Positions 56,012-64,000 of a stretch of 64,000 nucleotides of DNA are shown one piece after another. The DNA comes from Larix kaempferi. Taxonomy: Eukaryota > Streptophyta > Pinopsida > Pinales > Pinaceae. The position numbers and the translations under genes are program-made. Position 1 is the first letter of the stretch. Every line of letters starts with the position of its first letter. The DNA lies in assembly GCA_027924585.1 (NCBI GenBank), contig BSBM01000140.1, forward strand, positions 3,922,001-3,986,000. The letters are read 5' to 3'. The notes below the pieces were generated by a model. The model did not search any database. It worked only from the letters and a program-made list of their open reading frames with translations, and was not told the DNA's origin.

Positions 56012-56855
56012 ATGGCGGTTCAAACTTGCTCGCAGACTCAACAATCTAAGCAGACGCTACCTCCAGAGATGGCAAAAGAAACAAGCGAAAGACATGCAAT
56101 CAATGAGACACAGCAGCTCATAAAGAAGGCACTGGCTCGACAACGAACTGAGATGTTCACCAAGTTCAACGAGATTCTCACGCGATTTGCTTCGGCATCA
56201 AGAGCATTTCCAACAAGAACCAACTCCAACAAAATCAGCCCCTTCAAAGTACAAATGAATTTGGACATACCGAATCTAGAAGGAGAGATTGATGCAGAAT
56301 CCGTTGACAATTGGGTCAACAATTGGAGTCCTATTACTCTATGATTCAACTCTCAGAAGCTGACAAGATAAACATTACATCCTTAAAGATGTCAACATCT
56401 TTGCGCTGCTAGTGAGAGAATCTTTTGACAAAGATGGAGAAAAAAGGAGACCCCATCGACACATAGGACAAATTCGTCGAACACATCTGAAAGGAGTTTT
56501 ACCTGCCGAAGTATCTTGAGCAGTAGTACAAGAAATGGAAGTAGCTAAGGCAATGGAAAGACCAGTCCATGCAGAGGTACACCGACGAGTTTTCTCCAAT
56601 CATGCATGACATCGCGACAAAGCTGACATCAGGATGACAACCCGACAAGAAGGAACCAGCCGACTTCGACAAGTCGAAATATTCTCAAGCGACTTCAACA
56701 AGTCGAAATATTCTCAGCCGACTCCGCCAAAGCCAAATCACGACAATAAGCCTTTTCATAAAAAGGAACACAGCAAGCAATTGACCGGAAAATGGTGCGA
56801 CTACCATTAGTCATCTTGGCGTGATACGTCTGAATGCAAAGCTTGGAATAATTTT
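56012..56855 (+). pseudogene. G3 gag
   Basis: The ATG at 56012 (MAVQTCSQTQQSKQTLPPEM) gives 110 open codons with RHAINETQQL, SNKISPFKVQMNLDIPNLEG and VDNWVNN. A frameshift near 56325 and several stops follow. The capsid region continues as EFYLPKYLEQ and KDQSMQRYTDEF, and the zinc-type motif reads WCDYH ... DTSECK (about 56795-56840). The minus frames 56349-56038 and 57021-56695 are shadows. Confidence 0.85.
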
Positions 56856-57490
56856 TTGTCAAAAGTGTCGACAACCGACACATTCGACAAGATAATGGTA
56901 GAATCTGATCCAAAACCAACGACTCTTTTGACATTGACAACTCCAGTAGCCTCAACCATCCTCGACGAGGAGGAACGAGAGCACCTATTCCATACACATA
57001 TATGGGTTCAGAACAATCCATTGCATCTGATTGTGGACAACAAGAGCCATAAGAACTTTGTTTCAGAAGAAATTGTAAAGAAACTAGGTCTTGTGACCAC
57101 TCCTCATCCTTAGTCTTACAATATCAGTTGGATGAAGAATGGACAAGAGCTAAGGATCACCCGACAATGCAAGCTTGCATAATTCATAAAGTTGTTTGAA
57201 GATGAACTACTCTCCCATGTGGCACCTCTCTCTATAGCCAATGCCCTATTTGGGAAACCTTACCTATGGGATCACCATGGAAGTTACCAGTCATGACCGC
57301 GGAAGGTGATTCTCAGAGGAAATCAATGATACAGCATACCAGAACAACGACCTACACCAATGGTTTCCTTTGTATCCGCGAAACAGAGAAAGAATCTCAT
57401 CAATCATGCTCAGAAGTTCGCATTGATTATGATAAAGCTGCAACATTCCAGGAAGACTACAGCAACTAGTCAAGTCACCGACCAATGCAG
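56856..57490 (+). pseudogene. G3 protease region
   Basis: The frame 56856-57113 has EEREHLFHTHIWVQNNPLHL followed by IVDNKSHKNFVSEEIV, the retropepsin site with the catalytic triplet altered to D-N-K. After a stop come GWMKNGQELRITRQCKL and APLSIANALFGKPYLWD. A small deletion near 57312 distinguishes it from its partial duplicate at 59998-60279 and from G1. Confidence 0.82.
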
Positions 57491-57579
57491 CTCTCGACAG
57501 AGGCAGTAGATCGACAATATTCTTGATGAGTACCAAAACTCATTCCAAGTTCCAGATGGAGTACCTCTACACTGTCAGG

Positions 57580-58335
57580 TAAAACACTCTATTGAACTTG
57601 CTACTGGTTGTTCTTTAACAAATGCATCTGTCTACAGAAGATCCATTCTCGAAAATGAATAGATTCGCGGACAAATCCCAGAATTGATCGACAAAGGTCA
57701 TATATGACCTAGCTCCTCCCCTTGTGGAAGTCCAAATCGACTATAGGTCACTCAACAAAATATCGGTGAAGAATCGATACCCTCTGTCACGGATAGATGA
57801 GCTCATCGACTGTCTAAAAGGTGCTAAATTATTTACTAAGCTCGACCTCAAGTCAAGATATCATCAGATTCCAATCGAGCCCTCGTATTTATGGAAAACT
57901 GATTTCAAGACCAAGGAATGATTATTTGAATGGTTAGTCATGCCTTTCGGCTTAACCAATGCCCCTGCGACCTTCATGCGATACATGGATAAAATTCTTC
58001 GACCTTTCATAGGAAAATGGGTTATTGTCTAGCTTGATGACATATTGATTTTTAGTCGATCATGGGAAGAACATGTCGGACAGCTTCAGCAAGTCCTCTA
58101 TACTCTCCAGCAACATCAACTCTACCTGAACATAGAAACATTCTCCTTTACGATGAACAAGATCAACTATTTGGGGTTTGTAATTGACTCTGTAGGCATT
58201 CACGTCGACCCATAAAAGGTACAAATTCTCAAATATTGGCCCATTCCTCATAGCATTCAATAACTATGAAGTTTTCTTGGTTTGGTGAATTTCTATTGAC
58301 GAGCCATACTCGGCTTTAGTCACATAGCCTGGCCC
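57580..58335 (+). pseudogene. G3 reverse transcriptase
   Basis: It shows [55 protein letters not shown] and WVIV-LDDILIFSRSWEEHV, where the tyrosine of the YLDD catalytic box is replaced by a stop codon (58030). It continues with NYLGFVIDSVGIHVD. About 20 codons before DYRSLN are missing relative to G2. Confidence 0.88.
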
Positions 58336-58830
58336 TTGAATCAGTTGACGAAAGGAAGTGGGGAAACTATCTTTAAATGGACATCGACACACCAAGCAAG
58401 TCTTGAGCAACTCAAACATAAGCTCTGCACTACACAAGTACTTGTGCTACCTGATTTGCATCAGCCCTTTGCAATTGAGACAGATGCATTAGACTATGCC
58501 TGGGGCATAGTGATCACTCAGTCTATTCACCTAGTAGCTTTTCATTCCAAAACTTTTAACGACACTGTTAGAAGGTATTCGACATATGAAAAAGAACTGC
58601 ATGCCCTTGTGCAACCTCTCAAGTAATGGAGGAATTACATCCTTGCCAAGGAAATGCTCATTCTCACTGACCATAAGCCTCTTTAGTTTGCTCCGACCAA
58701 ATCAAAATTTCAAACAACTCAACAAATGAAGAGGATTAATTACCTGCAACAATTCCAGTTGGCAATTAAGTATCAGAAAGGTAAATCTAATGCTGTCTCC
58801 GATTGTCTAAGCAGACTTCCCATTACTCTC
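58336..58830 (+). pseudogene. G3 RNase H
   Basis: The frame 58336-58626 carries FKWTSTHQASLEQLKHKL, LPDLHQPFAIETDALDYAWG and YSTYEKELHALVQPLK. After a stop come NYILAKEMLILTDHKPL, FQLAIKYQKGKSNAVSDCLS and RLP. This domain is entirely missing from G2. Confidence 0.88.
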
Positions 58831-58979
58831 CCTTTTACAGTGATGAGTATGCAGGGATATGAAACCACTACTTGGCCTCAGTTGTATCAATAAGACATCT
58901 AATTTGCACCAGTCTATCGATAGCGTCAGACTGACAAGTCGTTGACTGCCAACTATTTCCTGAAAGATACCTCGCTTTA

Positions 58980-59997
58980 CAATCTCAGACAGCTTTGTGT
59001 ACTGATCGGTGAACATTGACAACAGCTAATTTGGAACATGCACTACAGCAAGATTACAGGACACTTTGGTGTACAAAGACACTTCCTATTCTGCAGAAGT
59101 ATTTCTTTTGGCCTACACTTAAAACTTATGTCAACAAGTACATTCGATCATGCTTGGCTTGTGCCATTTCTAAACCACCTAATCACCAACAAGGATTGTA
59201 CACACATTTGCGAGTTCTTAGTCGACCATGGGAATCTATTTCTATGGACTACTTGACAGGATATCCTACTACCAAACATCAAGATAACACGATCTTAGTA
59301 TTAGTCGACAGACTTTCCAAGATGGATATTCTCATACCATTCAAGAAGACCACAATAATGCAGCAGACTGCTCATCTCTTCTTCACACATGTTTGGAAAC
59401 ACTTTTGTTTACCGACAACCATGATTTCTGACTAAGATACCAGATTCGTTAGCATATTTTGAAGGACCCTTTGGAAACAACTAGACACAACTCTTATTTC
59501 CAACAGATTTCCATCCGTAGAGGGATGGACAGACGAATGTTGTTAATCACTTGGTTTTAACAATTCTTCGCATGTACAACCACAAGCATCGACGAACATG
59601 GGATGAAATTCTTCGATACATACAACACAGCTACAATTGCGCTCAGCATAGCTCTACAGGAAAGAGTCCATTTGAGATCTGCTATGGATTTCAACCCTCA
59701 GTGCCTATTGACTTCATCATCTCTCCAACACATCCAACCTTCGACACCGACCACAGCTAGCGAGAAGTTGAAAAAGAATTGAACTTTCGAGAATCGATTT
59801 GCGACATCCAACGACAAGCACAAGATATGTTGCACAGAGAAAATGCAAAATTTAAGGCCCGACACAGCAAGCATCGTATTCCTCATTCATTCCAAATTGG
59901 GGATAAGGTCTGGTTACATCTTAAGAAGGAACACTTCACTGTCCCATTCAGGAAGCTCAAACTTTCCGATATCATCCATATAGTATTCTTCAGCAGA
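58980..59997 (+). pseudogene. G3 integrase
   Basis: The H2C2 zinc finger is spread over two frames (HYSKITGHFG, then SCLACAISKP). The core starts PWESISMDYLTGYPTTKH with VDRLSKMDILIPF, followed by a stop at 59433 and later pieces NPKHRRTWDEIL-like, STGKSPFEICYGFQPS and IGDKVWLHLKKEHF. The end is replaced at about 59995 by a protease-region duplicate. Confidence 0.87.
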
Positions 59998-60279
59998 TGT
60001 GACACCTCTCTCTGTAGACGATGCACTATTTGGGATACCTTAACTATGGGATCTCCGTGGAAGTTACCAGTCATGACCGTGGAAGGTGATTGTCAGAATC
60101 AGAAATCAGTGATACAACATACCAGAACGATGACCTACACCAATAGTTTCCTTGGTATTTGCGAAACAGACAAAGAATCTCGTCAATCATGCTCATAAGT
60201 TCGCATTGATTATGATAAAGCCGCAACATTCTTGGAATACTCCAGTAATCAGTCAAGTCACCAACCAATGCATCTCCCA
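59998..60279 (+). repeat. Displaced second copy of the G protease region
   Basis: It aligns with 57222-57495: PLS-type lead, TATGGGATC-CC-TGGAAGTTACC and ACCAGTCATGACCG. It lies after integrase, where the element should continue to its 3' end. It keeps bases (TCAGAATCAGAAATC) that the nearby 57-kb copy has lost but G1 has, so it was not copied from the present 57-kb sequence. Confidence 0.82.
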
Positions 60280-60663
60280 TGTTAGGAACCTTGGTCAACC
60301 GTTTTCTTTACTTTGTTAGTATATTGTTGTTGGATGCATATGCTTTGTAAATCATACCGTAGTATTTGTTGATCCATAGTTTGTATTATCCCATGGTATT
60401 GACCCATAGTATTGGACACATATGCTTTGTAAGTTGTCCCATAGTATTATATGTCCCATGGTATTGACGAATAGTATTGGGCATAGAATTACTATATAAG
60501 TGTGTGTTGAGGCCAATGAAGGTACCCTGAAGTTATTTGTATTGAGCTTGCTCAAAGGAGGTTTCCCCCTCAAAGTGTCCTACGATCAATAAAGCGATTC
60601 TGAGTTCGGTTATTTCTGCTATTTCGTGTATTTTCATTAATTAATTATTGCAAGTTCTTCACA
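60280..60663 (+). repeat. H3 5' LTR (384 bp)
   Basis: Same length as the H1 LTR. It includes AGTATATTG, ACTATATAAG (TATA-like, near 60490) and AATAAAGCG near 60590 (polyadenylation-like). Confidence 0.9.
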
Positions 60664-60665
60664 TT

Positions 60666-60677
60666 TGGTATCAGAGC
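60666..60677 (+). promoter_or_regulatory. H3 primer-binding site, perfect iMet type
   Basis: TGGTATCAGAGC, two bases after the LTR. Confidence 0.93.
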
Positions 60678-61084
60678 ACTTTATTGGGCTCGTTGGGTGG
60701 AATTTTTTCCAAAAACAATTTCGCAGCTGTTGCAAGTTCGGATCTGGGAATAATCCCTATCCTCTTAACTGTGGGAAGTACTTGTGCATAAGCCCTAAAA
60801 TTCATCGTGAGGGGTACCACAGGAACCCCAAAGTAGCTGGCCCATTGAGAGGACCTGCCAACAAAAAGGGAAACAACCCCTACCTGATTGACTAGTTCCC
60901 ACACCTGAGGTAAACCAAGAGCTGTAGTTTGTGGCAAAGCGGTTATCATTTTTTCCTAAGCCATGGAGTGACGGGTACTGTCCCAATATGCAAGCCGTCA
61001 CGCAGTATTGGTCGCTGAGTGAAACCCATGAACTATTATAAAGCCGAAGATACATGGGGTCCATATCTATTTTCAGCTAAACTG

Positions 61085-61275
61085 TTGCTGATCACTTCCG
61101 TGTCATATCAGACCCATTCCGAGTTGTTTCAGATCTAGTTGTTTCAACTCCATTCTAAACTCCATTCTAGATCCAGCCGTTTTAGATCTATTCTGAAAGC
61201 CGTTTCAGATCCAGCCATTTTCGATCCATTCAGCGTCATTTCAGATCCATCTATTGCCGATCATTTCCGCGTCAT
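61085..61275 (+). repeat. Tandem repeats in H3 leader
   Basis: About seven loose units of 20-30 bp built from TTTCAGATCCA, GATCA(C/T)TTCCG and CCATTC(C/T). The corresponding H2 tract at 49175-49280 has about three. Confidence 0.7.
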
Positions 61276-61992
61276 TGTTAACACCCAAAAGGGCTCTCTA
61301 GCTCATTTCGTTATTCACATAACCCATTTGTCCATTTTTTCCACCATTTGAGCCTCTGAAACCATCAAAAGGTCACCAAAAATACCATAATACACCTTTT
61401 CCCCCTCAAAATATGTATTTTTCCTCAAAAAACACAAAAAACCCTAAAAAAGTTCCAAAATTCCCAAAAATATTAAAAAAGAATAAAAATATAAAAAATA
61501 TTCAAAAAAGGAAAAAGAGGGAAAAATAGACCTAAATCATGTTGGTTAATACCATTGGTTTCCTTAAGACCATAATGGTATTCTTCATCACCAAAAACTA
61601 TAAAAAGGTGATAGAGGCTCCTCACATTCCATCCATATTTTCGTCCTATCTTCATGCTGCCAAAATCCATCTTGAGCTTTGCCCATCTTTTGAGCTTTGC
61701 CCAACCATTGAAGCATTGGAGAAGAAGAGACCATTGGACATTGCCTCATCTCAACCTTGGAGCTTCCCAAAACTCACCATCCTCACCATTTGAGGTAATA
61801 CAAAAGTTTTTATTTACATGCTTATGAATCAATTTTGTTCATTGTTATCAATCTAGAATTCTTTATTTTACTCTTTACTACCATTAATCCATAGTTTATA
61901 TTTTCTTATTTAAATTACTTTATTTGAGATCCTGCTACTAGTTAGTAGGTGCATCCCTGCACATGCTTGGTTGAAAAACAAGCAATAGTTTT

Positions 61993-62007
61993 TGGCGACT
62001 GCACTGG
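61993..62007 (+). promoter_or_regulatory. Candidate primer-binding site of element I
   Basis: TGGCGACTGCACTGG lies after a T-run. The assignment to an Arg-type tRNA is from family knowledge, not checked. Confidence 0.5.
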
Positions 62008-62159
62008 TTTTCAAATTTAAAATTTTAGCTTTAGATGTTTATTTTAATTGTTTTTCCCATTTAAAACCGTAGATCAGCCATACTAGTCAGCTTCTTGATA
62101 ACTGCCCTAGCCATTGGCCCTTTTTGAGCCCGAAACAACCCAAAATTTCAATTTTTGGG

Positions 62160-62470
62160 TTTTTTTTTACGGCCATTTTATGTCCGTACATCGCAACTTT
62201 CGGCACCCACAGTCACGCAGTCCATCGCGACTGGGACCCTTTTTTCTGCATGGTCCATCATGACTTTTTGACTTTTTCCCACATGGCTCATCGTAGCTAG
62301 GAAACCTTTTCCCACGCGGTCCATCGCGACTGTTTGGCATTTTCCCGCGCGGTCCATCGTGACTGTTTTGCATTTTTCTGCGTGACTCATCGCGGCTTTT
62401 GACCACTGCGTCGCGATTCACATCGTGGATTTCATCCACATTGCCGCGTGGCTCATCGTGGGTTTTGACC
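62160..62470. repeat. Degenerate tandem repeat of about 39-45 bp in element I leader
   Basis: The phrase (G/C)C(A/G)(C/T)(A/G)(C/T)GG(C/T)CCATCG(C/T)GACT followed by a T-rich tail (GCATTTT-C) recurs about seven times. Because some spacings are multiples of three, it makes repetitive minus frames (62439-62167, SRDGPRGK-like) that I do not regard as genes. It is GC-richer than its surroundings. Confidence 0.75.
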
Positions 62471-63739
62471 TGACAGCAACAATATTTCCTGTTTCGGTTC
62501 GGCCGATTTTTCCAAAAAAAAATTCGTCCAATCAGCCCATTTTTTCCAGCATCAATTTCTGCAATTTTTTACAGCCATTGTGTCATTATTGCAGCATTAT
62601 TGATTGATATTCGGTTAGATACTTCATTTATCTTTTCGAAAAATTTTAGTTAATGGAAAGAAATATTTTTTAAGTATTTTTGAGATTCTAAGTTTTATAC
62701 ATTGCAAAGTTAGAACCATATTTCTAAACTTGCTCAATATTTTTCCCAAGAGAGGCTCTAAAAATCCATTTATTTTCACATCCATTATTTGTTTTACTTT
62801 TTAAAGTATCCATATTTTTTGAAAAGGTTATTAAAGCATTTACATTTGAAACGTATTTCATTTTTCCGCAAATTTGAATCCTTATTTTAGTTTGTGATTA
62901 AATCGCCCATGCGAGGCAAATTGTGTTGGTATACACCTACACCAACACACAATCTGTCACAATAATTTCAAGTGAGCCTTTAAAATTACCTTAACTCAAC
63001 AAACATTCTAAGCCCACTTGGGGAACACAAAAAGAATTTTGTTGTTAGGTAGGACTGAGGGGATAAGTATCCAAATAACACCCCTCACTCATTTTTCATG
63101 TTGAGACATAGTGTTTGACAATTAGGGTACCAAAATCCATTATTATTTGTTGACATGGTTTAACACCAATTTATCGGGAAGGCCTCTCCCTTAGGAGGGT
63201 TGTAGCTTCCGGAAGCCTGAGTGGAATACCACAATCCATTCAGTAACCGAAGGATATGTTTCGTAGTTCTCTTTGTACCACCCTTATGGGAGTACAATGG
63301 TGATAGAACCAAACTGCAGATTCACCCAACCGAACGGGTCATGAACATGGTATCTTAGTGGCCAAACTTTTAGGATTGTCTACCCGGTGTCCCTCCCGAT
63401 AGGGGGATATGTATCCTTTGATTCTACAATTTATATTGTCTGACTTGGACTTCATCACCTTGTAGAGGATATACCTTGTTGAGTCATAATACCTTTTAGT
63501 TAGGTGTTTTCATGCTCCATTACCTCTGTTTGGTCATAGAGTACACCTTTTTCTATTTTTAGGAGCTGTTTGCATGTTGGTTTCCTGACCACATTTTTTG
63601 ATTACTCCACTTACTATATCATAGCTACTATATTAAGTGTTTTGAGGTTGGTTTTTTAGGCCTAAGTGCCATTTATTTTTTACACTCCCCTCTTGTATGC
63701 ATTGTTGCATTAGGGATTTAGAGCTTTCCACTCACCACC
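62471..63739. other. Noncoding leader of element I
   Basis: No gene seen. A short inverted repeat (ATTGTGTTGGT ... ACCAACACACAAT) sits at 62920-62953, and several G+C-rich short direct phrases (CTCCCTTAGGAGGGTTG; CCCTCCCGATAGGGGGAT) could form small hairpins at 63187 and 63390. Confidence 0.5.
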
Positions 63740-64000
63740 ACCTAGTATTTTTTTCACAACCTGTCACCATTGATTCCCCGAGACGTTCTCAGTGCTTCCG
63801 GAGAGAGCCCCCGCAGTACAGTTCCCTTGACTCCACATGTCATCGGAAGAGAGCCCCGTCATCTAATTCTGACGCATCTCATTTCACATCTGATTCTGAG
63901 GCAGAATATGAAAATCCCACATACACCACACCCACTAGCCCCATTCCTACCATGGGGCCCCTTCCCAATATAGGACCCCCACCTAACTTAGGCATGCCCA
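63740..64000 (+). pseudogene. Gag N-terminus of element I (partial, cut by window edge)
   Basis: The frame through PVTIDSPRRSQCFRREPPQY, SSLDSTCHRKRAPSSNSD, FTSDSEAEYENPTYTTPTSP and PLPNIGPPPNLGMP is open to the edge for more than 80 codons. This Ser/Pro-rich, acidic N-terminus resembles the start of gag in large plant gypsy elements. No ATG is visible in the first part of the frame, so the start is unresolved. The alternative frame with ATG at 63770 (MIPRDVLSASGESPR) is a shadow. Element A at 1-892 holds a later part of a similar gag class. Confidence 0.55.

Larger units (their letters stand above)
53990..57490 (-). repeat. Right arm of the inverted duplication (RING copy 3, host flank, G3 5' part)
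   Basis: Reverse complement of the left block (893-2664 plus 9717-11640). The order is RING 3' flank, RING gene, AT-rich flank, GCAAGGGGTGAAGTGCAG next to the LTR, G LTR, gag, protease. Shared LTR/host junctions show that G was present before duplication. This arm lacks the nested copia and about 340 bp upstream of the RING start. Confidence 0.88.
55312..60279 (+). mobile_element. Ty3/gypsy element copy G3: 5' LTR and most of gag-pol, 3' LTR missing
   Basis: 5' LTR 55312-55905, primer site from 55907, gag, protease, RT, RNase H and integrase in gypsy order up to about 59995. A second partial copy of the protease region (59998-60279) replaces the normal 3' end. The H3 LTR then begins at 60280, so the 3' LTR of G3 is gone. 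This is the most complete coding copy of the G family here, yet each domain carries stops. Confidence 0.9.
60280..61275 (+). mobile_element. Ty3/gypsy H-family copy H3: 5' LTR and leader only
   Basis: LTR 60280-60663 (TGTTAGGAACC ... TTCTTCACA), a perfect primer site at 60666-60677, then a leader matching 48730-49275 of H2 (TTATTGGGCTCGTTGGGTGG, GGAAGTACTT, CCTACCTGATTGACTAGTTC). The element is cut at 61276 by the next element before gag begins. Confidence 0.88.
61276..64000 (+). mobile_element. 5' end of a large Ty3/gypsy element (element I), runs off the window
   Basis: It begins TGTTAACACCC directly after the H3 leader. A candidate primer site TGGCGACTGCACTGG (61993-62007) resembles the TGGCGACTC-type, Arg-tRNA-like sites of Tat/Ogre-like plant elements. 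A 1.7-kb leader follows, and a gag-like frame starts near 63740. This gives an LTR of about 0.7 kb (61276 to about 61985), but the exact LTR end and its partner are outside what I can confirm. Confidence 0.6.

Noticed and set aside
62167-62439. Repetitive Arg/Asp/Gly minus ORF resembling an RGG-type protein
   Set aside because: Produced by the degenerate tandem repeat in the element I leader. The other minus frame is also open across the same repeat.

Overview
This window looks like nuclear DNA of a seed plant with a large, repeat-rich genome. The evidence is plant-type Ty1/copia and Ty3/gypsy elements with iMet-tRNA primer sites, a plant-type LINE with endonuclease, reverse transcriptase and RNase H, and a RING-H2 gene family. 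The AT-rich, old, heavily nested repeats would suit a gymnosperm, but that is inference. I see no bacterial operon, CRISPR array, rRNA or tRNA gene. Nearly all coding sequence is decayed retrotransposon. The only intact non-transposon reading frame I recognise is one RING-H2 gene.

Layout. 1-892: gag fragment of a gypsy element (minus). 893-10063: gypsy copy G1 (minus), with a 7.0-kb copia element (2665-9711) inserted in its LTR, flanked by a perfect CTTGG duplication. 10064-17800: repeat-built host segment with two RING-gene copies (11.1-11.5 kb and 17.3-17.8 kb) and a duplicated 1.9-kb unit. 17.8-23.5 kb: mostly anonymous sequence with LTR remnants. 23.56-25.76 kb: two diverging copia fragments. 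25.76-37.3 kb: a LINE split by gypsy copy G2 (27945-32972, AAGAA duplication). 37295-39075: a miniature LTR element (two LTRs of about 0.8 kb, 145 bp between them, CCTCT duplication) that splits another reading frame. 43.05-44.0 kb: gypsy integrase fragment. 45.17-45.75 kb (minus): coding-like fragment I cannot identify. 45.76-47.66 and 48.34-52.47 kb: two copies, H1 and H2, of a gypsy family that share the same reverse-transcriptase and integrase-core deletions. 53.99-57.5 kb: inverted duplicate of the region around 0.9-11.6 kb, carrying RING copy 3 and gypsy copy G3. 60.28-61.28 kb: 5' end of H3. 61.28-64.0 kb: 5' end of another gypsy element, with gag entering the right edge.

Order of events. 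The G element inserted next to the RING locus and the block was then duplicated in inverted orientation, because both copies share the same LTR/host junction. The copia element entered only the left copy afterwards. Each RING copy then decayed differently: copy 1 lost its N-terminus and has a one-base frameshift, copy 2 lost its RING domain, and copy 3 keeps the whole protein but lost the leader/promoter segment the others retain. The most distinctive signals are this inverted block with reciprocal gene decay, the RT-less H family, the miniature LTR element, and four different minisatellites inside one copia element.
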